Of a stretch of 64,000 nucleotides of DNA, positions 1 through 8,500 are shown piece by piece (position 1 is the stretch's first letter; each line of letters begins with the position of its first letter). The notes beneath the pieces are model-generated. The model saw nothing but the letters and a program-made list of their open reading frames with translations, searched no databases and was not told the origin of the DNA. The position numbers and the translations under genes are program-made. Source of the stretch: Arthrobacter sp. U41 (GTDB taxonomy: Bacteria; Actinomycetota; Actinomycetes; Actinomycetales; Micrococcaceae); NCBI RefSeq assembly GCF_001750145.1, contig NZ_CP015732.1, forward strand, positions 620,001 through 684,000. Reading direction: 5' to 3'.

Positions 1-214
1 GGTGGACGAAGAGCAGGCGCTCCGCGAGAAGGCCCCGTCCTCCACCCCGGACTATGAACACGGTCCGGAACACGCCCGGCTCAAGCGGATTGAAGAGGAC
101 CTGGACCAGTGCTGGGACCTCCTGCGGCAGCGGCGGGCCAAGCTGCAGTACGGCGAAAACCCGGATGAGGCGCAACCCCGCCCCGTCAAGCAAGTGGAAA
201 ACTACGAGTCCTAG
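1..214 (+). CDS. DUF2630 family protein (5' end cut by window edge)
   Basis: About 70 residues are visible, ending in a core with HARLKRIEEDLDQCWDLLRQRRAK and then PDEAQPRPVKQVENYES. That pattern (charged helix, CWDLLRQRRA, ...RPV..VE.Y) is the DUF2630 signature of small actinobacterial proteins of about 80 residues with no known function. An in-frame GTG lies at position 2, but the family normally has a few more N-terminal residues, so the true start is probably left of the window. The protein is acidic and alpha-helical, with no membrane segment or signal peptide, so it is likely cytosolic. It ends 22 bp before the CapA-like gene on the same strand, which could be co-transcribed. Family assignment is from motif recognition only. 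Confidence 0.75.
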   Translation, partial: VDEEQALREKAPSSTPDYEHGPEHARLKRIEEDLDQCWDLLRQRRAKLQYGENPDEAQPRPVKQVENYES

Positions 215-236
215 CTCACCGGCAGGCGGGTGTGCC

Positions 237-1214
237 ATGTTGATTGCGCTGTTGGGGGACGTCATGCTGGGCCGGCTCGTGAACGAGCGGCTGCGGCGGG
301 TCGGCGCCGACTACCCGTGGGGAGATACGGAGTCCGCGCTGGGCACGGCCGACCTCACGGTCGCCAACCTTGAATGCGTCCTCGCCGCGGGCGGGGAACC
401 GGAAGCGGGGAAGGTCTTCCATTTCCGTTCCGACCCGAAAAACGTGGACTGCCTCCGCGCTGCGGGGATCGGAATGGTGTCGCTGGCCAACAACCATGTG
501 CTGGACTACGGCGCCGGTGCCTTCCGGGAAATGCTGCCGGCGCTCGATTCCGCCGGCATCCTGCATGCCGGTGCCGGACTGGACCGGGAGGCCGCCCGCC
601 GGCCGGCGGTGCGGCGCGTCTCGGGGACCGCCGTCGGCCTCATTGCCTTCACCGACAACCAGCCGGACTGGGAAGCGGGCCACGGACCCGGCGTCTTCTA
701 CGTGCCGGTGGTGGACAGCGACCGCAGGGTGGCGGAACTGCTGGCGCTGGTCCGGCGGACGAAGGCCCGCGTCGGCCTCCTGATCGTCTCGGCCCACTGG
801 GGGCCAAACTGGGGCTCCGGGGCACCGGCGGAGCACCGCGAGCTGGCGCGGGCACTGATTGAGGCGGGGGCCGACGTCGTCTACGGGCACTCGCCGCACA
901 TTTTCCGCGGCATCGAGCTGTACCGGAACCGGCCGATCATCTACAGCGCCGGGGACTTCGTGGACGACTACGCGGTGGATCCGCTGGAGCGCAACGACCA
1001 GTCGTTCATCTTCCTGCTGGAGACGGACGCGGCCACGCCCCGGACGCTGCGGCTGTATCCGACGGTGATCACCGACTTCCAGGCCCGCCTGGCGGGCCGG
1101 AGTTCCCGGCAGATCGCGGAACGGATGCAGCGGCTAAGCCGGCACCTCGGGACCGCGAGCAGCTGGGATGCCGGCGGCGGGTTCCTCGAGATTCCGCTCG
1201 CGGCCGCGGGCTGA
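237..1214 (+). CDS. CapA family protein (metallophosphatase fold)
   Basis: 325 residues. The N-terminus LLGDVMLGR (D8), then VANLECVL, SLANNHVLDYG, VSAHWGPNW and YGHSPHIFRGIE are the ordered metal-binding motifs of the CapA/PgsA family, which has a calcineurin-like phosphoesterase fold. Family members take part in poly-gamma-glutamate capsule synthesis, but most soluble actinobacterial members have no proven role. There is no signal peptide or transmembrane anchor (PgsA has one), so this is more likely a cytosolic hydrolase-like relative than a capsule exporter. ATG 237 is chosen because the GDVMLGR motif should lie at the extreme N-terminus; the longer frame upstream overlaps the DUF2630 gene. 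The last 81 bp overlap the convergent oxidoreductase gene. Confidence 0.85.
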   Translation: MLIALLGDVMLGRLVNERLRRVGADYPWGDTESALGTADLTVANLECVLAAGGEPEAGKVFHFRSDPKNVDCLRAAGIGMVSLANNHVLDYGAGAFREMLPALDSAGILHAGAGLDREAARRPAVRRVSGTAVGLIAFTDNQPDWEAGHGPGVFYVPVVDSDRRVAELLALVRRTKARVGLLIVSAHWGPNWGSGAPAEHRELARALIEAGADVVYGHSPHIFRGIELYRNRPIIYSAGDFVDDYAVDPLERNDQSFIFLLETDAATPRTLRLYPTVITDFQARLAGRSSRQIAERMQRLSRHLGTASSWDAGGGFLEIPLAAAG

Positions 1215-2264
1215 GCCGCCGTCCGGCGCCGGTGGGACCGTTCCGATCTCCCGGTTCACGGCCGGCATGATTTCGGTGGCGAGCAGCTCGATGGACCGGG
1301 CTGTCTCGGCAAACGGCAGTCCGCCGAGTCCGATCTGGGCCATGTAGCGGCTGTTCCCCAGGGTCGCATGGATTTCCAGCAGTTTCTCGGTCACCTCCTG
1401 CGGACTGCCCACCAGAAGTCCGCCACCGGGTTCGGTCCAGTTTTCGAAGGTGGAGCGGGGAAAATGGTCCACCGGGCGCGGCATGTTCTGTTCAAAGTAG
1501 GCGCGGCAGTAGGGGTAGAACGTGTCGCGGGCCCGCTGGGACGTCGCGGCCGCGTAGAAGTGTCCGCCGGCCCCGACCTGAAGGGCGGCCGGGTCGTGGC
1601 CGGCGTCGGCGGCGGTCTGGTGGTACAGCTCCACCAGACGCCGGAACCTTGCGGGTCCGGACAGCAGGGCTACAAACAAGGGAAGCCCCAGGCGTCCGGC
1701 CCGCGCGAAACTGGCCGGGGTCCCGCCGACACCCACCCAGACGGGGAGCTTGTCCTGGACCGGGCGGGGCGCGATGTCCATACCGGGAATGCTCTGGGTC
1801 AGCGACCCCTGCCAGGTCACGGCGGCGTTGTCCCTCAGTTCCAGCAGCAACCGCAGCTTCTCCTCGAAGAGGGCGTCGTAGTCCTCCAGTTCGTGGCCGA
1901 ACAACGGATACGACTCGATGAAAGCGCCACGGCCGGCAATGATCTCGGCGCGCCCGTCGGAGATCAGGTCCAGGGTGGCGAACTGCTCGAAGAGCCGGAC
2001 CGGGTCCTGGGTGGAGAGCACCGTGACCGCCGTGCTGAGCCGCAGCTTCGTGGTTTCCCGGGCGATGGCGGCCAGCACTATTTCCGGGGCGGACAGGGCG
2101 AAATCGCGCCGGTGATGCTCGCCGAGGCCCAGGAATCCCAGGCCGGCCTGGTCCGCCAGCTTGGCCAGCTCGATGATCTCCTTGAGGCGCTGCTGCGGGG
2201 ACAGCGCCTTGCCGGTGCTGAGGTTGCGGGAAAGCTCGCCGAAGGTAAAGATGCCGAAGTCCAT
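1134..2264 (-). CDS. LLM class flavin-dependent oxidoreductase
   Basis: 376 residues, the usual size for bacterial luciferase-like (LLM) F420- or FMN-dependent monooxygenases. Visible hallmarks are MDFGIFTFGE at the start, GLGEHHRRDFA (the EHH motif), STAVTVLSTQDPVRLFEQFATLDLIS, the IIAGRG segment, PVWVGVGGTPASFARAGRLGLP and GSPQEVTEKLLE near the end. The cofactor (FMN or F420) and substrate cannot be read from sequence. The last 25 or so residues are a low-complexity Arg/Pro/Ala tail read from DNA that also encodes the CapA C-terminus on the other strand. ATG 2264 agrees with the family N-terminus. It appears monocistronic. Confidence 0.9.
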   Translation of the reverse strand: MDFGIFTFGELSRNLSTGKALSPQQRLKEIIELAKLADQAGLGFLGLGEHHRRDFALSAPEIVLAAIARETTKLRLSTAVTVLSTQDPVRLFEQFATLDLISDGRAEIIAGRGAFIESYPLFGHELEDYDALFEEKLRLLLELRDNAAVTWQGSLTQSIPGMDIAPRPVQDKLPVWVGVGGTPASFARAGRLGLPLFVALLSGPARFRRLVELYHQTAADAGHDPAALQVGAGGHFYAAATSQRARDTFYPYCRAYFEQNMPRPVDHFPRSTFENWTEPGGGLLVGSPQEVTEKLLEIHATLGNSRYMAQIGLGGLPFAETARSIELLATEIMPAVNREIGTVPPAPDGGSARGRERNLEEPAAGIPAARGPEVPA

Positions 2265-2420
2265 GATTCATTGAACATTCAAGCGTTGGATTTCATTCCG
2301 CCCGTTAGCCACCGCGCATCGGGCCGGGCTATGCTTTAAGTGGATCGCCGCTTGAGGCGTCCCGGCTCAAGCAGGGGGCATACGCAGGGTAGTTTCTATC
2401 CTCACGCCATAAGGCCCCAA

Positions 2421-3155
2421 GTGCTGAGCCAACCATTCAATCCACTCCCCCTCGATGAACTGACCGCCGTCTTCGCCCGCATCAAAGGCCTGCTCCTGAC
2501 CGAGGACAAGGTAGACCGGGCGTTGCAGCTGCTTGTGCAGGCTGTCAGGGATGCCATTCCGGGATCGGCCGGGGCCGGGATCTCCCTCTTCGACGCCCAG
2601 GGCCGCGGAAGCAGCACGGCGGCGTCAGAACGGCTCGTGGAGCAGGCGGACGCCGCCCAGCATGACTTGGGACAGGGCCCGTGCGTCGCCGCCTGGACCG
2701 CAGGAAAAACGGTCCTGGTTCACGATGCCGCCGAGGATGGCCGGTGGCCGCTCTGGAGCCGGGCTGTCGCTTCGCTGCCGGTCCGATCCCTGGTCAGCAC
2801 CCCGCTGGGGACCACCGGCGGGCCAATCGGCACCCTGAAGGTTTACGCCGCCCTGCCCGCTGCCTTTACCGCCGAGACCGGGCAGCTGCTCGAGAAGTTC
2901 GCCGTTCCCGCGGCAACCCTGATGGCCCATGTTCAAGGTCCGGAAACTCCCCGGCACCTGAGCGGGCCGTTCAAGGGTGCACTCGCCGGCCGGGACAACA
3001 CCAACCGCGCCTGCGGGATCCTGATGGAACGCCACGGGCTGACGGCGGAGCAGGCCTTCCGTGAACTGCTGCGACGTGCCCGGACTGACGGAACGCCGCT
3101 GTCCCGGGTCTGCTCCGATCTCACCGACGGCCCGCGCCTGCCCACCGTCGGCTGA
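2421..3155 (+). CDS. GAF and ANTAR domain-containing regulator
   Basis: 244 residues from GTG 2421; an in-frame GTG at 2340 would add 27 residues, but family homology starts around LPLDELTAVFARIKGLLLTEDKVDRAL. The GAF domain occupies about residues 20-165 (ISLFDAQG, LGQGPCVAAW, VHDAAEDGRWPLW, LVSTPLGTTGGPIGTLKVYA). A compact ANTAR domain follows (RACGILMERHGLTAEQAFRELLRRAR). ANTAR domains bind RNA and antiterminate at paired hexaloop hairpins; the GAF part senses a small molecule or redox state. The ANTAR starts directly at NRACGILMER, with the first helix shortened, and the protein has no receiver domain, so the input must come through GAF. It is convergent with the next GAF-ANTAR gene, 32 bp apart. 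Confidence 0.85.
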   Translation: MLSQPFNPLPLDELTAVFARIKGLLLTEDKVDRALQLLVQAVRDAIPGSAGAGISLFDAQGRGSSTAASERLVEQADAAQHDLGQGPCVAAWTAGKTVLVHDAAEDGRWPLWSRAVASLPVRSLVSTPLGTTGGPIGTLKVYAALPAAFTAETGQLLEKFAVPAATLMAHVQGPETPRHLSGPFKGALAGRDNTNRACGILMERHGLTAEQAFRELLRRARTDGTPLSRVCSDLTDGPRLPTVG

Positions 3156-3187
3156 CCCGCTGCCAAGCCCCATTCAGCCCGGCCGCG

Positions 3188-3940
3188 TCAGCCCTTCTCG
3201 GCCATTTCCCCGCTGACGGTCAGCTGTTCCGCGACGACGTGAAGCTTGATGTTCAGCTCTGAGCTGGCCCGTGAGAGCAGCAGGAACGCCTGCTGGGCGG
3301 TGATTTTGAACCGCTCCATCAGGATTCCCTTGGCCTGCCCGATCAGGTCCCGGGTATCAAGGGCCTGGGTGAGCTGGCTGACCTGCCGGCTGCCCGCGAC
3401 GGCGACAGCCGCGTGGGCCGCCACCAGCGCCCCGATCCGCTCCGATTCGGCGTCGAAGACGCCCGCGTCATTCCCGAAGAGATTCAAGGCTCCGAGGTGG
3501 TCACCATCCACAAAGAGCTGGAAGGAGAGCATGCTCCGCGCTCCGAGCTGGAAGGCCTGCCGCGAGAATTCCGGCCACCGCTCATCCGTGCTGAGGTCCG
3601 GAACGCTGACCACCCGCTTTTCATAGGAAGCGTCCAGGCACGGCCCCTGACCGGTTTCGCTTTGGAGAGCATCCACCCGGCGCGGCAGATCACTGGAAGC
3701 GGCACGCGATTCGATCGTCCGGCTTCCCGTGATCAGGCTGACCGAGGCCTCGGCCGCGTGCGGCACCAGCTCCAGCGCGGCGTGCACGATCCCGTCCAGC
3801 ATCGATTCGGTGTCCTCCTCGTGCTGGAGTTCCCGGGCGATGTCGCCCAGCCGGGCGGCAAGGCCATCGGCGCTGGTCGGCTGAACGCCGCGCGGAGCCC
3901 TTGCCTTGTCACCGGTTTCCGCTGAACTTGGTACCGTCAT
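3188..3940 (-). CDS. GAF and ANTAR domain-containing regulator
   Basis: 250 residues. A GAF domain (about 30-185: ETGQGPCLDASYEKRVVSVPDL, SMLSFQLFVDGDHLGALNLFG) is followed by a full ANTAR domain (about 190-240: TQALDTRDLIGQAKGILMERFKITAQQAFLLLSRAS). This layout matches cytosolic RNA-binding antiterminators common in actinobacteria. ATG 3940 gives the expected N-terminus. The gene reads away from the IS110 element; its promoter must lie in the 3941-4222 interval, which also holds the element's non-coding left end, so insertion may have altered its expression. It is a paralogue of the genes at 2421 and 10823, but all three are divergent enough not to be recent duplicates. Confidence 0.88.
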   Translation of the reverse strand: MTVPSSAETGDKARAPRGVQPTSADGLAARLGDIARELQHEEDTESMLDGIVHAALELVPHAAEASVSLITGSRTIESRAASSDLPRRVDALQSETGQGPCLDASYEKRVVSVPDLSTDERWPEFSRQAFQLGARSMLSFQLFVDGDHLGALNLFGNDAGVFDAESERIGALVAAHAAVAVAGSRQVSQLTQALDTRDLIGQAKGILMERFKITAQQAFLLLSRASSELNIKLHVVAEQLTVSGEMAEKG

Positions 3941-4222
3941 GGCGCACCCCTTATTTGCCTGGTTGGCTCCGTTGCTGTTCTCCTTATGGTGTTGCCGGGT
4001 GGTTCCGTGGCCGTTGTAGGGTCGTGGCTACCCGGGGGAGGCGGGTATGGCTTTGTTGCTGTGGCCGGACGACTCAGGTCGTGACGGCTCCGAAGGATTG
4101 GCCGCCCGCCGCCCCGCGATGACCCGACCGCTCATTGAGAGAAGCGACTTGAATCGCTGGATAAGGACACGACGGCGCGGTTATCTGCCGGGTTCGACCC
4201 GTACGACAGACTGGAGGCTGTT
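3941..4222 (+). ncRNA. IS110 leader; candidate bridge RNA region
   Basis: This 282-bp interval has no gene and sits directly 5' of an intact IS110 transposase. IS110-group elements are known to express a structured bridge RNA from the non-coding end upstream of the recombinase. Three short inverted repeats are visible: TACCCG 4029-4034 with CGGGTA 4042-4047; AGCGA 4143-4147 with TCGCT 4154-4158; and CGGGT 4189-4193 with ACCCG 4197-4201. The interval also has to contain the promoter of the GAF-ANTAR gene at 3940. No element boundary or loop assignment can be fixed from one copy, and the second copy has lost this part. Assignment is inference from family knowledge. Confidence 0.35.
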
Positions 4223-5422
4223 TTGGCGAAATTGTGGGCCGGTATCGACGCCGGCAAAGCCCATCATCACTGCGTTGTGATCGACGTCGACGGAAACCGG
4301 CTGCTCTCGCAGAAAATCCCCAACGACGAACCCGCCCTGCTCGAGCTCATCACCGCCGTCCTCAAACTCGGCGACGGGGACGAGGTCATCTGGGCAACAG
4401 ACCTGAACCACGGCGGCCCGGCGCTGCTGATCGCCATCCTCGTGGCCCACGGCCAGAACATCCTCTACATCCCGGGCCGGATCGTCCACCACGCCTCCAA
4501 GCTCTACCGCGGCGAGGGCAAAACGGACGCGAAAGACGCCGCCGTCATCGCGGACCAGGCCAGGATGCGCCGCGACCTGCAGCCCCTGCGGGCCGGGGAT
4601 GAGATCAGCACGGGCTTGCGGATCCTCACCGCCCGCCGGGCCGACAAATCCGCGGACCGCGTCCGGGCAATCAACCGCCTTCAGGCCCAACTGCTCGAAT
4701 ACTTCCCGGCGCTGGAACGGGCCTTCGACTACAGCCGCTCCAAAGCCGCGCTGCTGCTGCTGACCAAACACCGCACCCCGGACGGGATCCGCCGCGCCGG
4801 TCAAGCCAGGATCCACGCCTGGCTCAAAAAGCAGGGTGCCCGCTCGTCGGCAGCAGTTGCGACATCTGCCGTAGAGGCCGCAAAATCCCAGCACACCACC
4901 GTCCCGGCCCAGTACCTCGGCGAACTGATCGTCGCCGCCCTCGCACGGGAGGTCATCACCCTGAACAAGGAACTGGCCGAGCTGGACGCGCTGATCAGCG
5001 AGAAAGTCACCGAACACCGGCACACCAAGGTGCTGCTGAGCATGCCCGGCTTCGGACCCGTCCTCGCCGCGGAGTTCCTCGGGGCCACCGGCGGGGACCT
5101 GGAAGTCTTTGAAACCGCGGACCGGTTCGCCGGCGTCGCCGGACTCGCACCCGCACCCCGGGACTCCGGCAGGATCACCGGCAACCACCACCGCCCCCGA
5201 CGCTACGACCGCCGGCTGTTGCGGGTCTTCTACCTCTCCGGGCTCTCGGCGCTGAAAAGCTGCCCCGCCTCACGGACCTACTACGACCGCAAACGCGGCG
5301 AAGGCAAAACCCACATCCAGGCCATGCTCTCCCTGGCCAGGCGCCGCCTGAACGTCCTCTGGGCCATGCTCCGCGACGGCACCACCTACGCACCTGTTGC
5401 TGCGGAGCTGAAAACTGCGTAA
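4223..5422 (+). mobile_element. IS110 family transposase (intact)
   Basis: 399 residues from TTG 4223. The N-terminal DEDD (RuvC-like) domain shows GIDAGK with D9, WATDLN with D60 and GKTDAKDAAVIADQAR with D102 and D105. The C-terminal Transposase_20 domain contains LLSMPGFGPVLAAEFLGATGG, with the serine expected for this family, and ends in YDRKRGEGKTHIQAMLSLARRRLNVLWAMLRDGTTY. The length and both domains are complete, so it is probably functional. IS110 recombinases move by site-specific recombination without long terminal inverted repeats, and none are obvious. A decayed copy lies at 11731-12377. The two copies share not only transposase sequence but also about 280 bp beyond the stop codon, including an antisense small gene. 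Confidence 0.93.
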
Positions 5423-5701
5423 TGGGTCGCTAGCCGCTGTCGGCGGTGAGGTACGGCAAGTGGAGCTCTGTCAGGCGCTCATTGATGACCAACGCCAGCA
5501 GATTGCAGTCCTGGGGCGGCAACGGTTTCAGTCCGTTCAGATATGCATCCACGGCCCATCGGCCGCGGTTGCCCCGTATGAGAGGTACGCCAGCCAGACT
5601 TCATCGGCCTCGAGGCCCGAGAGCAGGAAGGCAATATGAGTCAATTCCTGCTGGTATTCATCCACCGGGATCCGCACTTTCTGACCTCCCGAACTTCGCA
5701 G
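4775..5701. repeat. Long duplicated segment, copy A (transposase C-terminus plus downstream antisense gene)
   Basis: This stretch aligns end to end with 11731-12657. Both are 927 bp, begin at ACCCCGGACGGGATCCGCCG and end at CTCCCGAACTTCGCAG. Copy A lacks one base inside the antisense small gene and copy B lacks one base inside the transposase, so the lengths balance. Similarity stops at 5701 and nothing matches to the right, which puts one border of the shared unit 279 bp beyond the transposase stop. Confidence 0.85.
5430..5677 (-). pseudogene. Frameshifted copy of the IS110-associated antisense small gene
   Basis: Read on the minus strand from GTG 5677, the frame gives VRIPVDEYQQELTHIAFLLS and continues to WLAYLSYG. 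It then loses frame where the plus strand has four Cs (5572-5575) instead of the five in the intact copy. Restoring that base joins it to a second frame, VDAYLNGLKPLPPQDCNLLA, ending ERLTELHLPYLTADSG at the stop 5430-5432. The repaired product matches the intact 82-residue protein at 12385-12633 throughout, with mostly conservative changes. It is convergent to the transposase with a 7-bp gap, as in the other copy. Confidence 0.7.
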
Positions 5702-6053
5702 ACCGTGCGGACGTCTGCAAGCCTCGGTAACCGAGCATGCCGGAACGTTCCGCAATCGGGACATACCTGGCGTGGCCAAATTTGGCATCATTCCTCCCGG
5801 AAACCAGCGCGAACTGGGCCCGGGGATAGAAGGCGACACTGAGCTAGTACGCGGGGCCGTGTTCCATCCGCCGGGCGATCTCTGGCCTTCTCCAGCCTCG
5901 GAGACATGCGCAGGGCCGAATCTCCCCACGTACCTGGATCGTAGGTCTCCGGCAATTCGTTGACCCGCCGGCCAAGGGATGTCCATCTCCCCTGAGTGCT
6001 CTCGCAGTTGTCGAAAGATCACCGCCCCCTGGGCCTCCGATGTCGGCCTGGTC
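5702..6053. other. Intergenic, no gene seen
   Basis: About 350 bp between the end of the IS110 repeat unit and the FUSC-type gene. The open frames here are not protein-like, and I see no RNA gene or clear repeat. Confidence 0.5.
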
Positions 6054-7181
6054 CTAGTTCCTGGGTCCGCCGGACTTCACGACGCGGAGCATGCGGTGCA
6101 GGCTGACCAGGATGGATTCCACGGCACTGGGCGCGTTCGTTGCCGCTTCCTCGGCGCCGATACGGGCGGTCAATTCCTTCACCGCGACGTCGGCCGTGTC
6201 CATCAGCTCCGCCTGCCGTTCCGGGGGCTGCTCTTCGAGGGAACGCAGGATGTCAGCCACCGCGGCCATGGCGTCGGCGAGCGGGACGGTGTATTCATCC
6301 GGTATAACGAAGGGTGTGTCTCCGGCCCAGATGACATCCGAGAGGACCTGCGTGACGTCCTGGACGTGGAACGTCACCTGCTCCAGGTCCCGGAGATTCC
6401 GGTAGTCCAGTTCCACATCCCGCGGATGGAGGCGTCGCCGGAGGTTGGCCTGCCGGCTGGCATCTGCTTTTTCCACCGCGAGTCTGACCATGCGGGCCGA
6501 GCCTGCCAACTCCTCGGAACGGCCAGACCAGTCCTCATACTCCGGCGGCCAGTTCTCCTTCAGCGCCTTGCCCATGTCCCCCAATTGCCGGGCCAGGGCC
6601 AGACGCAACTCAGCGATGCTGAGCGCGGCGGCATTGAAATACAGCGGCGGGAACACGAGGAGGTTGACCACGATTCCCACAGTGACCCCTGCTCCCATCT
6701 GAACCAGGTAACCGAATGAGAAGCTATCGGGATTGTTCCCGCCGACCAGCAGGACCAGGAGCGCAGCCGTCGGGATCCAGTCGCTGCCGGATCCAATCCA
6801 CGGGAGCCCGGCGAGAATGACACCAAAGCCTATAACGATGGCAACCGACACCGGGGTGGGGTTCCCGAGGCTGACGAGCACGAAGGCCAGGCCGATGCCG
6901 ATCGCCAGTCCCGCCAGCGTCTGGACACCCCGGCGGATGGACCCAGCCACGTTCTCGTACATGGCGACTAGGGCGCCGAGCGGAGCGTAGTAGGGGTAGT
7001 CGGCTGCGGACCCGGGCATAAAGGGTGCAATTGCGAAGGCTATGCCGGCGGCCAGCCCCGCCTTCATGGCCAGCTGCAGCCGGGGCCACAGTAACGCCTG
7101 GGCCACGCTGCCGGACCCGATCCGCCAGAGTCTCGCCGCGGCGGAAGGCCGCGGAGTGCTTGGGTCTCTTACGTTGCCCAT
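6054..7181 (-). CDS. FUSC / aromatic acid exporter-like membrane protein
   Basis: 375 residues. The N-terminal half has six closely spaced hydrophobic helices (LAMKAGLAAGIAFAIAPF, YYAPLGALVAMYENVAGSIRRGVQTLAGLAIGIGLAFVLV, VSVAIVIGFGVILAGLPWIG, IPTAALLVLLVGG, MGAGVTVGIVVNLLVFPPLYF). A soluble, charged helical C-terminal half follows (about residues 190-375). This is the topology of the FUSC/ArAE family, half-size bacterial relatives of aromatic acid efflux proteins. The signature A.YENVAGSIRRGVQTLAG..IG matches the family's repeat motif. A plausible role is proton-coupled efflux of aromatic or toxic compounds, but the substrate is unknown. It is monocistronic, next to the IS110 remnant region. 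Confidence 0.8.
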   Translation of the reverse strand: MGNVRDPSTPRPSAAARLWRIGSGSVAQALLWPRLQLAMKAGLAAGIAFAIAPFMPGSAADYPYYAPLGALVAMYENVAGSIRRGVQTLAGLAIGIGLAFVLVSLGNPTPVSVAIVIGFGVILAGLPWIGSGSDWIPTAALLVLLVGGNNPDSFSFGYLVQMGAGVTVGIVVNLLVFPPLYFNAAALSIAELRLALARQLGDMGKALKENWPPEYEDWSGRSEELAGSARMVRLAVEKADASRQANLRRRLHPRDVELDYRNLRDLEQVTFHVQDVTQVLSDVIWAGDTPFVIPDEYTVPLADAMAAVADILRSLEEQPPERQAELMDTADVAVKELTARIGAEEAATNAPSAVESILVSLHRMLRVVKSGGPRN

Positions 7182-7704
7182 CCTGCTTCACCTTAGGGCG
7201 GGGGCGTTGTTACGACAAGTGGGCTCGATTCAAACTGCAGAAGTGGTCTCCATTCAAACTGCCATAATCAGCCGGACGGCCGCGGACGAGCGGGGGTGCA
7301 CCCGCGGGGGCGGCCCTCTTAGCTCGGGCGGGGGCGGCCCTCTTCGCTCGGGCGGGAACGAAGGCCCCGGGCTCCCGCGTCCGGGCCAGGGTGGAAGAGC
7401 AGAAACTACTTGAACTGGTCTACGGCTCAGGCTGGACGGAGCCCCGGGCATCAGCGTCTGGTGGACGGATCACTCGGACCGCCAAGTGAACGTGCTCCTT
7501 GACCCCCGCAGCCCGTTCTCCTGCACTGAGGCGGCCCTCCAGGCCCCTCAAGCGTTCCCTGATCCGCGACAGAAACGACCCTGGGCGGCTTGTGCCCCCG
7601 TCTCCAGAGTAGCCGGGAGTCAGAGCAGGCCGGGTCGGCTGGCGAGGATGTAGTCAGCCGCGGCTGGCCCCATCATGCGCAGGCGAGGCCAGCCGTATGT
7701 GGAC
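7182..7704. other. Gene-free stretch with short direct repeats
   Basis: No convincing coding sequence. ATTCAAACTGC occurs twice, at 7228-7238 and 7252-7262, spaced 24 bp apart; spaced repeats like this occur at IS21-type element ends, so a stranded IS end is possible. A GC-rich direct repeat containing GGGGGCGGCCCTCTT lies at about 7305-7350. Nothing else is recognisable. Confidence 0.4.
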
Positions 7705-7813
7705 TTCATCGCCGAGGAGCTCAACGACAGACCCGACGCCGTTTCCCGGCTACCTGACACCGAGGAAAGTCGTCACCAAACTATTGAGCGGGGATGTTGC
7801 TTCGACAGCTTGA
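7705..7813 (+). pseudogene. IS30-type transposase C-terminal relic
   Basis: The frame from about 7705 reads DFIAEELNDRP, and after a frame change within about 25 bp it reads GYLTPRKVVTKLLSGDVASTA before the TGA at 7811-7813. The pattern ELN.RPR..(L/F)GY.TP.EV...LL is the conserved C-terminus of IS30-family transposases. Only the last 35 or so codons remain and they are frameshifted, so this is a dead fragment. The next gene (7902) starts 88 bp downstream. Confidence 0.6.
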
Positions 7814-7901
7814 CGGCGCCGGTCATTCCATAGTTAGTGGGCAGGTTTTGTTGTTTACTGGTGGTATCTGCATTGCCGCAAGCGGAAAGAGGCAGATCAC
7901 C

Positions 7902-8423
7902 ATGGATTCGGGCCAGCTGGTATGGATCATAGTCGTCGTCATCGTCGTGGCACTCGCCGTTGTTGGCCTGGTGGTCTTCTTCGGCCGCAAGCGGAAGCTG
8001 AACGCTGACCGGCGTCAGGCGGTCGAGATGCGCCAGCAGGCGGAGACAGATGAACTCGGCGCACGGGAGGGTGAAGCGAAGGCGGCCCGGGCGGAAGCGG
8101 ACGCGCAGCAGGCCGAAGTGGATGCCGAACGCCTCCGCAGGGAGGCCCGCGATCGTCAGAAGGAGGCCCGGACTGTTCGTGAGGGTTCGCAGGAACGGGT
8201 CCGGGAAGCTGATCAACTGGATCCGGATGTTGATGCCGGCGGACGCCGGGATGCCCAGACCGGTGAGGGCCGGCCGGGCCCCGACGGCCCCGACGGCCCC
8301 GACGGCCCCGACGGCCCCGACCGGCCTGCTCAGGAAACCGGGCCGGGATCAGACATCTCCGGCGATGGCCAGAGCAGCCGCAACCCTGGCGGGCCAGAGG
8401 ATCAGCTGAGGCGGCCGCTCTGA
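7902..8423 (+). CDS. Single-pass membrane protein with coiled coil and Gly-Pro-Asp tail
   Basis: 173 residues from ATG 7902, with an AGAGGCAG ribosome site upstream; the frame is open further 5' but that part is not protein-like. One N-terminal transmembrane helix (LVWIIVVVIVVALAVVGLVVFF) is followed by basic residues (GRKRK). A long Ala/Glu/Arg/Gln-rich helix (about 40-115) then looks like a coiled coil facing the cytosol. A run of GPD triplets and a disordered, charged C-terminus complete it. Related membrane-anchored, alanine-rich proteins are frequent and uncharacterised in Arthrobacter-like genomes. The GPD run is encoded by near-perfect 9-bp repeats, so its length may vary between strains. 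Function unknown. Confidence 0.75.
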   Translation: MDSGQLVWIIVVVIVVALAVVGLVVFFGRKRKLNADRRQAVEMRQQAETDELGAREGEAKAARAEADAQQAEVDAERLRREARDRQKEARTVREGSQERVREADQLDPDVDAGGRRDAQTGEGRPGPDGPDGPDGPDGPDRPAQETGPGSDISGDGQSSRNPGGPEDQLRRPL

Positions 8424-8500
8424 TCCGGGGTGGATCAATTCCCTCCAAGGTGTGAATATTTACGCTGAAACGTCAGTCAGATCCGGTATCGGAGGACAAA

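Noticed and set aside
216-899. Long minus-strand open frame opposite the CapA-like gene
   Set aside because: Arg/Pro/Val-rich composition with no motif; a mirror frame of a well-supported gene in GC-rich DNA.
1368-2339. Plus-strand open frame of 323 codons opposite the LLM oxidoreductase
   Set aside because: Low-complexity Gly/Val/Arg/Gln sequence; the minus-strand gene has full family motifs.
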